The notes beneath the pieces were generated by a model. That model had not been told where the DNA came from. It saw nothing but the letters and a program-made list of their open reading frames with translations, and did not search any database. From NCBI GenBank assembly GCA_002167555.2, contig NHDL02000002.1, forward strand, positions 1 to 38,902: a DNA stretch of 38,902 nucleotides. The letters are read 5' to 3'. How positions within the stretch are numbered: the first letter of the stretch is position 1; every line of letters starts with the position of its first letter. The position numbers and the translations under genes were made by a program. Below are positions 25,742 to 33,841 of this stretch, piece after piece. Source of the stretch: Deltaproteobacteria bacterium TMED58. GTDB lineage: Bacteria > Desulfobacterota_D > UBA1144.

Positions 25742-26611
25742 TTAGAATTTTGGTGAATAAAGGTAGTAAAGTTTTTTATTCAACATATTTAGTAGTGATG
25801 AGTTATCAATTGCAGGGATTATGCCATCTAGTAGCTTCTCCTCTTTTTTAGGAAAATACTCTAAATCAAGATTTGGTAACTGTATAATTCCTTCAATATA
25901 GATAATAGCCTCTTCAAGACCACCAATTTTATCGATTAATTTCATTTCCAATGCTTGATTACCTGAAAAAATTCTCCCATCAGATACTTCATTGATTTCT
26001 TCATCGGTTAGCCCTCTTGTTTTACTAACACTTAATTTGAATTGATTATGTATATCTTTTACCAAAGAATTTAAAAGACGCTTTTCTTCATTTGTTAAAG
26101 CTTTTGAGGAATCACCAATGTCTTTCATTTGCCCAGATTTAATAGTCTCAATATCAAACTTTAGGAACTTAATAAGTTTGGAAAAATTATAATATTGGCT
26201 TATTACCCCGATGCTACCAGTAATGGAACCAGAATTGGCAAAAATTTGACTAGTACCACATGCAATAAGGTATCCACCAGAAGCTCCGATATCAACAATA
26301 CTTGCGACCGTTGGTATTTTATTTGAAATTTTTATAAGTGATTCATGAATTTCCTGTGAAGAACCGACAGTGCCACCTGGGGAATCGATTCTTACAATTA
26401 AACCTTTTATAGAGTCATCCTCAGATATGTCTCTCATACTTTCTAAATATTGTTTTGGATTTTTAATCACCCCTTCAATTTCTAAGATTGCAATTTTGTC
26501 ATTACTAGAAAGAGAAAATAAAGCACTGAAAACAAATAAGATGATTACCAGTATTATGAGTACTTTTTTTATTTCAATATTCTTAAATTTATTTATCATG
26601 AAGTACACCAT
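25742..26611 (-). CDS. sppA: SppA-type signal peptide peptidase (short form)
   Basis: SppA degrades cleaved signal peptides in the membrane. The 289-residue protein has one N-terminal membrane span (about 14-34) and one S49 protease domain, like Bacillus SppA and unlike the double-domain E. coli enzyme. The nucleophile is probably S111 in DIGASGGYLIACG and the general base K163 in GQMKDIG. RIDSPGGTVGSSQEIHE forms the oxyanion region. The start lies within the ispH end: ATG 26611 overlaps by 23 bases and ATG 26599 (MINKFKNIE) by 11; neither has a ribosome binding site, so either may be used. Confidence 0.9.
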   Translation of the reverse strand: MVYFMINKFKNIEIKKVLIILVIILFVFSALFSLSSNDKIAILEIEGVIKNPKQYLESMRDISEDDSIKGLIVRIDSPGGTVGSSQEIHESLIKISNKIPTVASIVDIGASGGYLIACGTSQIFANSGSITGSIGVISQYYNFSKLIKFLKFDIETIKSGQMKDIGDSSKALTNEEKRLLNSLVKDIHNQFKLSVSKTRGLTDEEINEVSDGRIFSGNQALEMKLIDKIGGLEEAIIYIEGIIQLPNLDLEYFPKKEEKLLDGIIPAIDNSSLLNMLNKKLYYLYSPKF

Positions 26612-27446
26612 CGATAGTTTGTTTTATTAGCCATGGTGGGGTTGAAGCTCCAGCTGTTATACCAATGATTTTATCTTCAAGATTCATATTGAGTTCTTTG
26701 ATTTCCTTAAATGTTTCTATTTGATAAGTATTTTTATTTACATTTTTACATATATCAGCAATTTCTTTAGTATTTGAGCTATTTTTTCCTCCGATAACAA
26801 ACATAATATCAACATCTTTTGCTATCTCTTTTGACTCAATTTGTTTATTATTTATATCATCACACAAAGTATCAATCGCTTTTATATCATAATCATTTTG
26901 TGTTTCAAATATTTCAACTACATCCCAAAAAAGCTCTTTAGGAATAGTAGTTTGAGCTACAACACCAATTTTCTTTGATTTTAAAACACTTGTATCTAGT
27001 TCGTTCTTATCTTTTATAACCATTACATTCCCTTCTTTTGCGTAACTTTTGGCCCCGATAACTTCTGGGTGCTTTTTGTTCCCAACAATTACAACAAAAA
27101 AATTATTATCAGATAGATATTTGACGGCAAACTGTAATTTTTTAACTATTGGACATGTCATATCAATAACATTAACCTCGGAGTCCTCTAAGTTTTTTTC
27201 TTGATAATTCGGTATTCCATGGGCTCTAATAATTATCGTTCCCTTCTCATTCTTATCAATTTTATCTACGACAGAAAGCCCTTTATTCTTCAATATATCT
27301 ACTACTTGTGGGTTATGAATTAAGGGTCCAAATGATTTTACATTTTTATTAGAGTTTTGGCTCAAGACTTCTTCAGCAGTAGTAACTGCCTTTTCAACCC
27401 CAAAACAAACACCTGCACTATCAGAAATTATTAATTTTCTAGGCAT
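26589..27446 (-). CDS. ispH: IspH, 4-hydroxy-3-methylbut-2-enyl diphosphate reductase
   Basis: IspH makes IPP and DMAPP in the last step of the MEP isoprenoid pathway. The 285-residue protein has the three Fe-S cysteines C14 (GVCFGVEKA), C98 (DMTCPIVKK) and C195 (DTLCDDINNKQ), and the substrate-binding histidines H43 (LIHNPQVV), H76 (RAHGIPN) and H126 (KKHPEVIG). GGKNSSNT near residue 220 is the usual diphosphate loop. Length is typical. It overlaps cmk by 8 bases at its start and sppA at its end, placing it firmly in the aroA-cmk operon. Confidence 0.96.
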   Translation of the reverse strand: MPRKLIISDSAGVCFGVEKAVTTAEEVLSQNSNKNVKSFGPLIHNPQVVDILKNKGLSVVDKIDKNEKGTIIIRAHGIPNYQEKNLEDSEVNVIDMTCPIVKKLQFAVKYLSDNNFFVVIVGNKKHPEVIGAKSYAKEGNVMVIKDKNELDTSVLKSKKIGVVAQTTIPKELFWDVVEIFETQNDYDIKAIDTLCDDINNKQIESKEIAKDVDIMFVIGGKNSSNTKEIADICKNVNKNTYQIETFKEIKELNMNLEDKIIGITAGASTPPWLIKQTIDGVLHDK

Positions 27447-28098
27447 TATCTATTACCGTTTTAATTTTTAAAACTACTTCATCAATAGTCATATTACTTG
27501 TATCTATTATAACAGCATCAGCGGCTGGGTGTAATGGGCATGATTCCCTAGTCATATCCAAATTATCTCTATTGCTGATTTCTTTGGCTACATTTTCTTC
27601 ATTCATATTAATACCTAAAATTTCTTTTAATTGATTCGCTCTTCTTTTAGCTCTTATTTTTAGATCTGCATCTAAATAAAATTTGTATTCAGCATCTGGA
27701 AAAACATAGGTTCCCATGTCCCTCCCTTCTGCAATGAAATCCTTATCTTTAATCATCCTTCTTTGCATCTCTCTTAAAATTTTTCTCACGATATCATTTG
27801 CTGCAAATTTGGATGCTAGCGTTGAAATTTCATTTGTTCTAATATCCTCAGTTACATCATCAGTATTAAGAAGGACTCTTTCCCCCTCTTTATCATCTAT
27901 AAACTGGATATGTAAATCTATTAAAATTTTTTTTAATCTATCAGAATCGTTATCCGATACGCCATTTAAATTAGCAAAAAGTGCCAATGCACGATACATC
28001 GCTCCAGAATCAAGATATTTGAAACCTAATGATTTAGATATAATTTTTGCAATAGTACCTTTTCCTACGCCAGCCGGGCCATCAATTGTTATTATCAT
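27439..28098 (-). CDS. cmk: Cmk, cytidylate kinase
   Basis: Cmk phosphorylates CMP and dCMP. The 219-residue protein has the P-loop IDGPAGVGKGTIAK near its start, the YRALAL and SGAMYR segment of the CMP site, and EGRDMGTYVFPDAEYKFYLDA, the family motif that carries an arginine-aspartate pair. RAKRRANQL is the lid region and RDNLDMTRESCPLHPA the conserved C-terminal segment. Length fits (about 220-230). The gene starts 5 bases after the aroA stop and overlaps ispH by 8 bases. The aroA-cmk and cmk-ispH neighbourhoods are both common in bacteria. Confidence 0.96.
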   Translation of the reverse strand: MIITIDGPAGVGKGTIAKIISKSLGFKYLDSGAMYRALALFANLNGVSDNDSDRLKKILIDLHIQFIDDKEGERVLLNTDDVTEDIRTNEISTLASKFAANDIVRKILREMQRRMIKDKDFIAEGRDMGTYVFPDAEYKFYLDADLKIRAKRRANQLKEILGINMNEENVAKEISNRDNLDMTRESCPLHPAADAVIIDTSNMTIDEVVLKIKTVIDNA

Positions 28099-28103
28099 AA
28101 GCC

Positions 28104-29408
28104 TTACTTCCTGAAATTATCCAAAGCTTTGAAGAAATTTGGAAAAGAGATAGATACACAGTCAGGATTATTTATTATTGTTTCTCCATTAGCAATTGTG
28201 CCAGCAACTGCTAACATCATAGCTATTCTATGGTCTTGATGACTATCACAATCTCCTCCATTGAGTGAGCTTTTGCCGTTAATAATTATTCCATTTTCAA
28301 TTTCTGTTATACCGCTACCAAGTTTAGATAGTTCACTAACTGTAGTTTTAATTCTATCAGATTCCTTAAATCTTAATTCTCCAGCATCAAGTATTTTTGA
28401 TTCACCTTCTGCTAATGAGCAAGCTAAGCAAAGTATTGGTATTTCATCTATTAATAATGGAATTGAGTCTCCTTCAATCTGAACAGATTTTAAATCACTT
28501 GTTTTAACATTTATATCTCCAGTGGGCTCTCCAGAACTTTCTACTATATTTGAAATTTCTATTTTAGCACCCATTTTCCTTAGAATTTCTATAAAGTAGA
28601 TTCTAGTTTTGTTAAGGCAAAGGTTTTTTATAGTTAGATTACTATCTTTATTTAGTAGGGCCGCAACTATAAAAAAAGCAGCCGATGATGGATCACCGGG
28701 GATATTAAAACTTTCAACTTTTACAACCGGATCTGGTTTAATAGTAATTTCGTTTTCTACAATCTTAATATTATCAGTACAACTCATAAGCATTATTTCA
28801 GTGTGATCTCTAGATTTTTTAATTTCTTTTAACTTCGTCTCTCCATCAGCACATAGTGCAGCAAATATTATTGCAGATTTTACTTGCGCTGAACCTAAAC
28901 TTAAATTAAAGTTGCCACCCTTTAGATTGCCTGGAGAGATTGTGATTGGTAGTTGATTATTTTCTGATGAAATATTCGCACCCATCTCACTAAGAGGTTC
29001 TATAACCCTCGCCATTGGTCTATTTTTTAATGAATTATCACCATTTAATTTTGATTCAAATCTTTGACCACTAAGAAGCCCCATTATCAGTCGGGTAGTA
29101 GTTCCAGAGTTACCACAGTCCAATATTCCTTCTGATTGAATAAAATCTTTAATACCCCTACCTCTTACAAATACATTGCCTTTAATTTCCGCAAATTGGA
29201 CTCCTATATCTGCAAGACATTTAATAGTAGATTGTATATCATTTGATATTGTTCGAACATCTTCAGAAAAAGCTAAGTTAGATATTTTTGTCATCTCTTT
29301 ATTTAGAGATGCAATTAATAGGGCTCTGTGTGCAATAGATTTATCAGCAGGGACCCTTAGCTCACCGCTAAAGGTATGGCTAGAACTTTTAATTTCGATT
29401 TTATCCAT
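28104..29408 (-). CDS. aroA: AroA, 3-phosphoshikimate 1-carboxyvinyltransferase (EPSP synthase), class II-like
   Basis: AroA joins shikimate-3-phosphate with PEP in aromatic amino acid synthesis. The 434-residue protein shows VPADKSIAHRALLIASL at the PEP/S3P site, CGNSGTTTRLIMGLLSG, LNGDNSLKNRPMARVIEPL, SAQVKSAIIFAALCA and a late DHRIAMMLAVAG. The RPMxRV and SAQVK signatures resemble class II enzymes such as that of Agrobacterium CP4, but GNSGT keeps the Gly where CP4 has Ala. It is the first gene of the seven-gene minus-strand operon ending with apgM. Its promoter probably shares the AT-rich symmetrical element at about 29420-29432 with the divergent DUF1152 gene. Confidence 0.95.
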   Translation of the reverse strand: MDKIEIKSSSHTFSGELRVPADKSIAHRALLIASLNKEMTKISNLAFSEDVRTISNDIQSTIKCLADIGVQFAEIKGNVFVRGRGIKDFIQSEGILDCGNSGTTTRLIMGLLSGQRFESKLNGDNSLKNRPMARVIEPLSEMGANISSENNQLPITISPGNLKGGNFNLSLGSAQVKSAIIFAALCADGETKLKEIKKSRDHTEIMLMSCTDNIKIVENEITIKPDPVVKVESFNIPGDPSSAAFFIVAALLNKDSNLTIKNLCLNKTRIYFIEILRKMGAKIEISNIVESSGEPTGDINVKTSDLKSVQIEGDSIPLLIDEIPILCLACSLAEGESKILDAGELRFKESDRIKTTVSELSKLGSGITEIENGIIINGKSSLNGGDCDSHQDHRIAMMLAVAGTIANGETIINNPDCVSISFPNFFKALDNFRK

Positions 29409-29421
29409 TTTTTTCTCGTTA

Positions 29422-29432
29422 CGTTATAATAC
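29422..29432. promoter_or_regulatory. Symmetrical -10 region shared by aroA (minus) and the DUF1152 gene (plus)
   Basis: TATAAT (29425-29430) on the plus strand ends 14 bases before ATG 29445. Read on the minus strand the overlapping bases give TATTAT, 5 of 6 matches to a -10, at a suitable distance for aroA at 29408. Only 36 bases separate the two start codons. Confidence 0.45.
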
Positions 29433-29444
29433 CTAATAAATCTT

Positions 29445-30392
29445 ATGCTGAAATCTTTTTCAAATTATAAAAAAGCTTTATTAATCGGAATAGGAGGTGG
29501 TGCTGATATAATTGGTACCATACCAACAAAATTATTCTTAGAATCATATGGGATTAAATGTATTTTGGGCGGTTTACCATGGGAGAGATACTCTATTGAC
29601 CCTTTCCCTGGACCTAGACCTTTTTCCCAGATTATTAATAACGACATAATTAATGATAGTTTGTGTTGGGCCAAGCAGGATACGAAAACGCTTGACGGAT
29701 TATTCTTTAGTGAGTCCAAGGCTTCAAAGGTATTAAAAGAGAAGATTTTGCTAGTTAATATTTTTAATAGCTCTGCTGAAATTTCAAAAGATTTAATTTC
29801 TTTTTGCAAAAAAAACAAAGTTGATTTAATCGTTGGAGTCGATGTAGGGGGTGATGTGATAGCAATTGGAGATGAAAATGGTCTTTCAAGTCCCTTGGCA
29901 GACTCAATAATGTTATCCGCCTTGAAGAGAGTTGGGAGAACTATTGAAACTAAGATTGGTGTTTTAGGTTATGGAAGTGATGGGGAGCTAAAGCATTCTG
30001 AGTTGAATAATTCACTTTCACTGATTTCTAAAAAGAAGGGTTTAATTGGAATGCAAGGAATAACAAATGACTCTAGTAAATTAATGAGAAAACTTATTTC
30101 AAAAATTGAAACAGATGCTAGCAGAATCCCAATCACTGCATTTGATGGAAACTATGAACCGGCAAAAATTCGAAGAGGGAGATTAACCATTGACGTTCAT
30201 CCTTTTTCTCAAGTTACTTTCTTTGTTAAAACTTCTATAGTTTTTAAACATGTATCTTTGTCTGCAAAGCTTATTCATAAGTCCTCCAATATATGGGAGT
30301 CAAATAGTATCCTTTTGAATAATGGTTTTAAAACAGAACTTGACTTCGAAATTAAAAAACATCTTATTTCATTAGAAGATACAAAACTATAG
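29445..30392 (+). CDS. DUF1152-family protein of unknown function
   Basis: The 315-residue protein matches what I know of DUF1152, a family mainly described from archaea. Diagnostic stretches are LLIGIGGGADIIGTIPT near the start, CILGGLPWERYSIDPFPGPR at about 40-59, then GVDVGGDVIAIGDENGLSSPLADS near 145-168 and VLGYGSDGEL. The glycine-rich loops and the Asp-rich GVDVGGD segment look like a nucleotide- or metal-binding alpha/beta fold, but no reaction is known to me. It has no signal peptide. It is divergent from aroA by 36 bases and convergent with the AEC permease gene, which it overlaps by 29 bases. Confidence 0.8.
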   Translation: MLKSFSNYKKALLIGIGGGADIIGTIPTKLFLESYGIKCILGGLPWERYSIDPFPGPRPFSQIINNDIINDSLCWAKQDTKTLDGLFFSESKASKVLKEKILLVNIFNSSAEISKDLISFCKKNKVDLIVGVDVGGDVIAIGDENGLSSPLADSIMLSALKRVGRTIETKIGVLGYGSDGELKHSELNNSLSLISKKKGLIGMQGITNDSSKLMRKLISKIETDASRIPITAFDGNYEPAKIRRGRLTIDVHPFSQVTFFVKTSIVFKHVSLSAKLIHKSSNIWESNSILLNNGFKTELDFEIKKHLISLEDTKL

Positions 30393-31245
30393 GAACAAAT
30401 ATAATTGATAAGACTGTAGAGACAAAAACAAGTGAGGCAACTTTCTCAGGCGATTTATTATATCTGTCTGATAAAATAAAGTTAAAGACTGCTGATGGCA
30501 TAGAAAATTGCAGAATCATAACTTTAGCAATTAGCCCCTGAACTCCAAGAATTTTACAAACACTATATCCAAGAAGAGAACCAATGAGTAGGCGAAAAGA
30601 GCTTAAAAGTAAATTCTCATTTAGATCAACAATTTTAGTTTCTGAAAGCTTATGCCCTAGGCTAAACATCATTAAGGGAATACTAGTCGTACCCAAAAGA
30701 TTAATAGCATTGTTTAAACCTATATGAATATTAATTTCATTATTATTTAAAATAAGTGCTAAAGAAACTGCATAGATTAACGGGGTTTTAAATACTTCTG
30801 TAATTTTATCACGTCCATTTAATATAAAAATACCTATAGAGCAATGATAAAAGAAGACAATTGTGGTAAAAATTATTGCGTATTCAAAAGCTTCATTTCC
30901 AAACGCATAAAGAGCAATCGGGAGTGCCATATTTGCTGTATTTGGAAACACCAATGGGTTTAAAAAAGTGACTATATTTTTTTTTAGTATTTTCAATATA
31001 GCTGAAAAAAGGCCAATCCCTACAAAAATCATTATGCTACCTGCTACAATTATTTGATAAGCCGCATCCATAGTAATCTTTCCATCCATAAGGGAAGAAA
31101 AAATCAGACAGGGTGTCGAAATATAAAGTAGAAGGAGATTTACGGGTTTTAAATTAACATTTGTAACTTTTCCAAAGCAGAATCCTGTTAAAATAACTAT
31201 TATTACAGGTAATATTACTTCAAAAACTTTAATCCATAATTCCAT
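30364..31245 (-). CDS. AEC-family permease (auxin efflux carrier-like)
   Basis: The 293-residue protein is almost wholly hydrophobic, with about 10 predicted membrane spans in two halves. The AEC pattern is visible: an opening span with VILPVIIVILTGFCFGKV, LLLYISTPCLIF, then NTANMALPIALYAFGNEA (Asn/Pro-rich crossover) and, in the second half, STTSIPLMMFSLGHKLSETK and QFSMPSAVFNFILSDRYN. Bacterial relatives transport malate, malonate or other small carboxylates by facilitated diffusion; the cargo here is unknown. Its 3' end overlaps the DUF1152 gene by 29 bases tail to tail. A short palindrome at 31254-31268 precedes the start. Confidence 0.87.
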   Translation of the reverse strand: MELWIKVFEVILPVIIVILTGFCFGKVTNVNLKPVNLLLLYISTPCLIFSSLMDGKITMDAAYQIIVAGSIMIFVGIGLFSAILKILKKNIVTFLNPLVFPNTANMALPIALYAFGNEAFEYAIIFTTIVFFYHCSIGIFILNGRDKITEVFKTPLIYAVSLALILNNNEINIHIGLNNAINLLGTTSIPLMMFSLGHKLSETKIVDLNENLLLSSFRLLIGSLLGYSVCKILGVQGLIAKVMILQFSMPSAVFNFILSDRYNKSPEKVASLVFVSTVLSIIFVPIVLYLLMK

Positions 31246-31253
31246 TAAAATAG

Positions 31254-31268
31254 TTTACACAATGTAAA
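31254..31268. promoter_or_regulatory. Small palindrome between the AEC permease and DoxX-like genes
   Basis: TTTACA, a CAA spacer and TGTAAA form a perfect 6-bp inverted repeat 8 bases before the permease start codon. It lies just before the -35 of the DoxX-like gene. It may be an operator for either gene; no regulator is known. Confidence 0.3.
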
Positions 31269-31296
31269 TTGATATATAGTTTTTCTTTGTTATAAT
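31269..31296 (+). promoter_or_regulatory. Promoter of the DoxX-like gene (leaderless)
   Basis: TTGATA (31269-31274), a 16-base spacer and TATAAT (31291-31296) form a near-consensus sigma-70 promoter. The ATG at 31304 is 7 bases past the -10 and there is no ribosome binding site, so the message should begin at the start codon. Confidence 0.7.
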
Positions 31297-31303
31297 TTTG
31301 CTA

Positions 31304-31699
31304 ATGTGGTTGCTTAAAACAAATCCGACGTGGGCATCTTTGCTTCCAAGACTAATTTTAGCTATTACTTTCATACCTGCTGGTTGGTATAAACTATCAG
31401 ATTTTCAATCTAAATCTTTAGCTTGGAGTGTAAATTTTGGTTTTCCGGTATGGGCAACTGGAGTAGCTGTTTTTGTTGAATTTTTTGGTGGGATTGCATT
31501 AGCATTGGGCTTACTTACTAGATTAGCCGCCTTTGGTATCGTTATTGTGATGTCTGTTGGAATATGGGTGGCACATCTTAATGATGGTTTTATGCCAACC
31601 TATGATACATACGGTTATCAACTATGTTTAATTGGACTTGCTTATACTTTGTTATTTATCGGTGGGGGGAAGCTATCCCTAGATAATAAATTTTTTTAA
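31304..31699 (+). CDS. DoxX-family small membrane protein
   Basis: I start at ATG 31304-31306 rather than the TTG six bases earlier, because the promoter is placed for a leaderless start there. The 131-residue product has four predicted membrane spans. It carries the DoxX pattern LLPRLILAITFIPAGWYKLSDF, then GFPVWATGVAVFVEFFGGIALALGLLTR (read in two parts), and a final span ILFIGGGKLSLDN-like end, LLFIGGGKLSLDNKFF. DoxX proteins are linked to oxidative stress and respiration in some bacteria, but their biochemical role is poorly known. The gene ends 3 bases from the convergent pgi stop. Confidence 0.85.
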   Translation: MWLLKTNPTWASLLPRLILAITFIPAGWYKLSDFQSKSLAWSVNFGFPVWATGVAVFVEFFGGIALALGLLTRLAAFGIVIVMSVGIWVAHLNDGFMPTYDTYGYQLCLIGLAYTLLFIGGGKLSLDNKFF

Positions 31700-31702
31700 A
31701 TT

Positions 31703-32878
31703 TTAAAGATTTTTCTTAATTAATTCAACTGCAGGCTGGTCAAAAGGATTAATTTTCATTTTTTTGGCTAAGATTATAGTGGTCAACTCAAAAATTAAAA
31801 AAAGTTCGCCCAGTACTTTTTCATCTAAGAAGTCAATTTCAAGTTCAATATATGGCACTTTTTTTTCCTTTAGCGCTGATAGTGTTGCATTTTTTTCTTT
31901 TAATGCAGACCTGTGGAGGAATTTATTACCTGATATGGATTTTTTAATTGATATAAATGTAATAGTTTTATCTTTTGGTCCATCCAAGATAAGTTGTAGT
32001 TGGGAGTGCTGATCCTTGGGACCCAAATAGCGTGAAGGAGTAAGACCCATTTCTAATCCGTCATCCCGTATTTTTCCTAAGCTTTCTCCCCATAGTTGCA
32101 TGAACCATTCTCCAAATGAATCAAGATTATTTTTGTATGAAATTAAACCAGTATTTGTTTTATTTTTCCCTAGATGCTTGTAATAAAAATTACTTAAATA
32201 ATTAATCTCTTTAAAGCCATTTAAATAGAGCTTTTTATAAGCGGACATAGCACCAATAATAATTTTTTTCCAATTAACATCCATCATCTCACAAGCTATT
32301 AGAGAAGATTTGCTTAATACTGAAAATCTACCCCCAATATTGGGATTAATATGAAAAGTTTCAACATTATTCTTTTTTCCAAACGTATTAAGGTAGCCAC
32401 TATTATTTTCAGTTATAAAATACAAACATGAGCTAATTTCAATTTTTTTTTCTTTAATCTTTTTTAGAGTCTCAGTTAATAAATTTTTTATCTCGAAAGT
32501 TTGACCTGATTTACTAATAAAAATGAAATTTGTTGATTTAATGTTAATTTTGCTAAATATCTTTCCAAAATATTCCCCATCTACATTATCAATTATATAA
32601 ATGGAATTTTTAAAAATATCTTCATGATTTAAGCTTTCGACTATTGTCTTTATACCTAGACTAGAACCACCAAGCCCAAAAAATATTAAATCTTTATTTT
32701 TAAATTTTTTTTTATTCAAAAGAGAATTAATTTTATTTAGTCCTTTGATTTCTTTTATTATTTCTAGTCTATTAATTTCTTCAATAGTTTTTTTTGAACA
32801 TTTTATATCTTTTACAAAAGATTTATTATCTGTATTTAGTTTTATTTTATTAAAATTGAATAAGCTTATATTTACCAT
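31703..32878 (-). CDS. pgi: Glucose-6-phosphate isomerase, short form
   Basis: Pgi interconverts glucose-6-phosphate and fructose-6-phosphate. I start at ATG 32876-32878 (MVNISLFNF), overlapping the fabH stop by 7 bases (ATGGTAA). The 391 residues are shorter than most bacterial enzymes (about 450-550), but the active-site parts remain: SKSGQTFEI in the first SIS domain, NIGGRFSVLSKSS (family signature 1), catalytic Glu in QLWGESLGK, His in GPKDQHSQLQLILDGP and a final Lys region DQPAVELIKKNL. The reduction is mostly at the N-terminus. No other isomerase gene is seen in the window. Confidence 0.9.
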   Translation of the reverse strand: MVNISLFNFNKIKLNTDNKSFVKDIKCSKKTIEEINRLEIIKEIKGLNKINSLLNKKKFKNKDLIFFGLGGSSLGIKTIVESLNHEDIFKNSIYIIDNVDGEYFGKIFSKINIKSTNFIFISKSGQTFEIKNLLTETLKKIKEKKIEISSCLYFITENNSGYLNTFGKKNNVETFHINPNIGGRFSVLSKSSLIACEMMDVNWKKIIIGAMSAYKKLYLNGFKEINYLSNFYYKHLGKNKTNTGLISYKNNLDSFGEWFMQLWGESLGKIRDDGLEMGLTPSRYLGPKDQHSQLQLILDGPKDKTITFISIKKSISGNKFLHRSALKEKNATLSALKEKKVPYIELEIDFLDEKVLGELFLIFELTTIILAKKMKINPFDQPAVELIKKNL

Positions 32879-33828
32879 TTTAAAACCGCTGAACCCCAAG
32901 CAAAGCCAGCACCGAATACAGAAAATAAAATATTATCACCTTTTTTAATTTTAGATTCCTCTAATGCTTCATGCAATGCAAGCAGTACAGATGCTGAAGA
33001 AGTATTCCCATATTTTTCAATATTAACAAAACATTTTTCAATTGGTAGATCTAATCTTTCTCTAGCTGCTTCAATAATTCTCATATTTGCTTGGTGTGGT
33101 ATAAATAAATCTATATCACTTGGTTTGATATTTGCAGCTTCTATTGCTTCCAGGGAGTTGGATTGAATTACTTTTACCGCTTCTTTGAAAACCTCTTTTC
33201 CATGCATTACAAGAAATCTTGAACCATTAGGGTCTTTCGATCCCCCGCCTGGCGTATAAAGTAGCTCAGCTTCCTTGCCACTGGAACCCAAACATACAGA
33301 CATAATTCCAGGTGAATCACTCTCTTCTATCACAACAGCGCCAGCACCATCACCAAAGAGAATACAAGTACCCCTATCAGTATAATCAACAATCTTAGAT
33401 AAATTTTCAGCTCCAGCAATAAGTAGCTTCTTTGTTTGCCCATTTTCAATCATTGCTTTTGCGATATTTAGACAGTAAATAAATCCTGAGCATCCTGCTG
33501 AAACATCAAACGCAAAAATCTTTCTTGTTTTAAGCCTGTCTTGAAGTAGACATGCAACAGAAGGTGTCATATAGTCAGGTGAAATTGTTGCAACAATAAT
33601 TCCATCAATTTCATCTGGGCTCGTAGAAGAGTTCTCTAATGCTTGAAGACATGCTTCATAGCACATATCTGAAGTAGCTTTATCTTCATCTAAAATTCTT
33701 CTTTCGGAAATACCGGTCCTTGCTTTTATCCATTCGTCAGACGTATCAACAAGCGACTCTAAATCTTTATTAGAAAGTATTTTTTCTGGAATGTAGACCC
33801 CAGTACCTGTAATCTTTGCAAAACCCAT
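32872..33828 (-). CDS. fabH: FabH, beta-ketoacyl-ACP synthase III
   Basis: FabH condenses acetyl-CoA with malonyl-ACP to start fatty acid synthesis. The 318-residue protein has the full catalytic triad: C113 in SAGCSGFIYC, H245 in PHQANMRII and N275 in KYGNTSSAS. The CoA-binding segment DEWIKARTGISERR lies at 31-44 and the final GAGFAWGSAVLKW matches the family C-terminus. Length is typical (about 317). It follows a 153-codon unknown gene after 13 bases and its stop codon overlaps the pgi start. Usual partners plsX and fabD are absent. Confidence 0.96.
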   Translation of the reverse strand: MGFAKITGTGVYIPEKILSNKDLESLVDTSDEWIKARTGISERRILDEDKATSDMCYEACLQALENSSTSPDEIDGIIVATISPDYMTPSVACLLQDRLKTRKIFAFDVSAGCSGFIYCLNIAKAMIENGQTKKLLIAGAENLSKIVDYTDRGTCILFGDGAGAVVIEESDSPGIMSVCLGSSGKEAELLYTPGGGSKDPNGSRFLVMHGKEVFKEAVKVIQSNSLEAIEAANIKPSDIDLFIPHQANMRIIEAARERLDLPIEKCFVNIEKYGNTSSASVLLALHEALEESKIKKGDNILFSVFGAGFAWGSAVLKW

Positions 33829-33841
33829 TTGAATTTAATCC

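Noticed and set aside
27716-28114. 132-codon open frame on the plus strand inside cmk
   Set aside because: It mirrors the cmk coding frame and the product is a Ser/Leu/Ile-rich shadow sequence.
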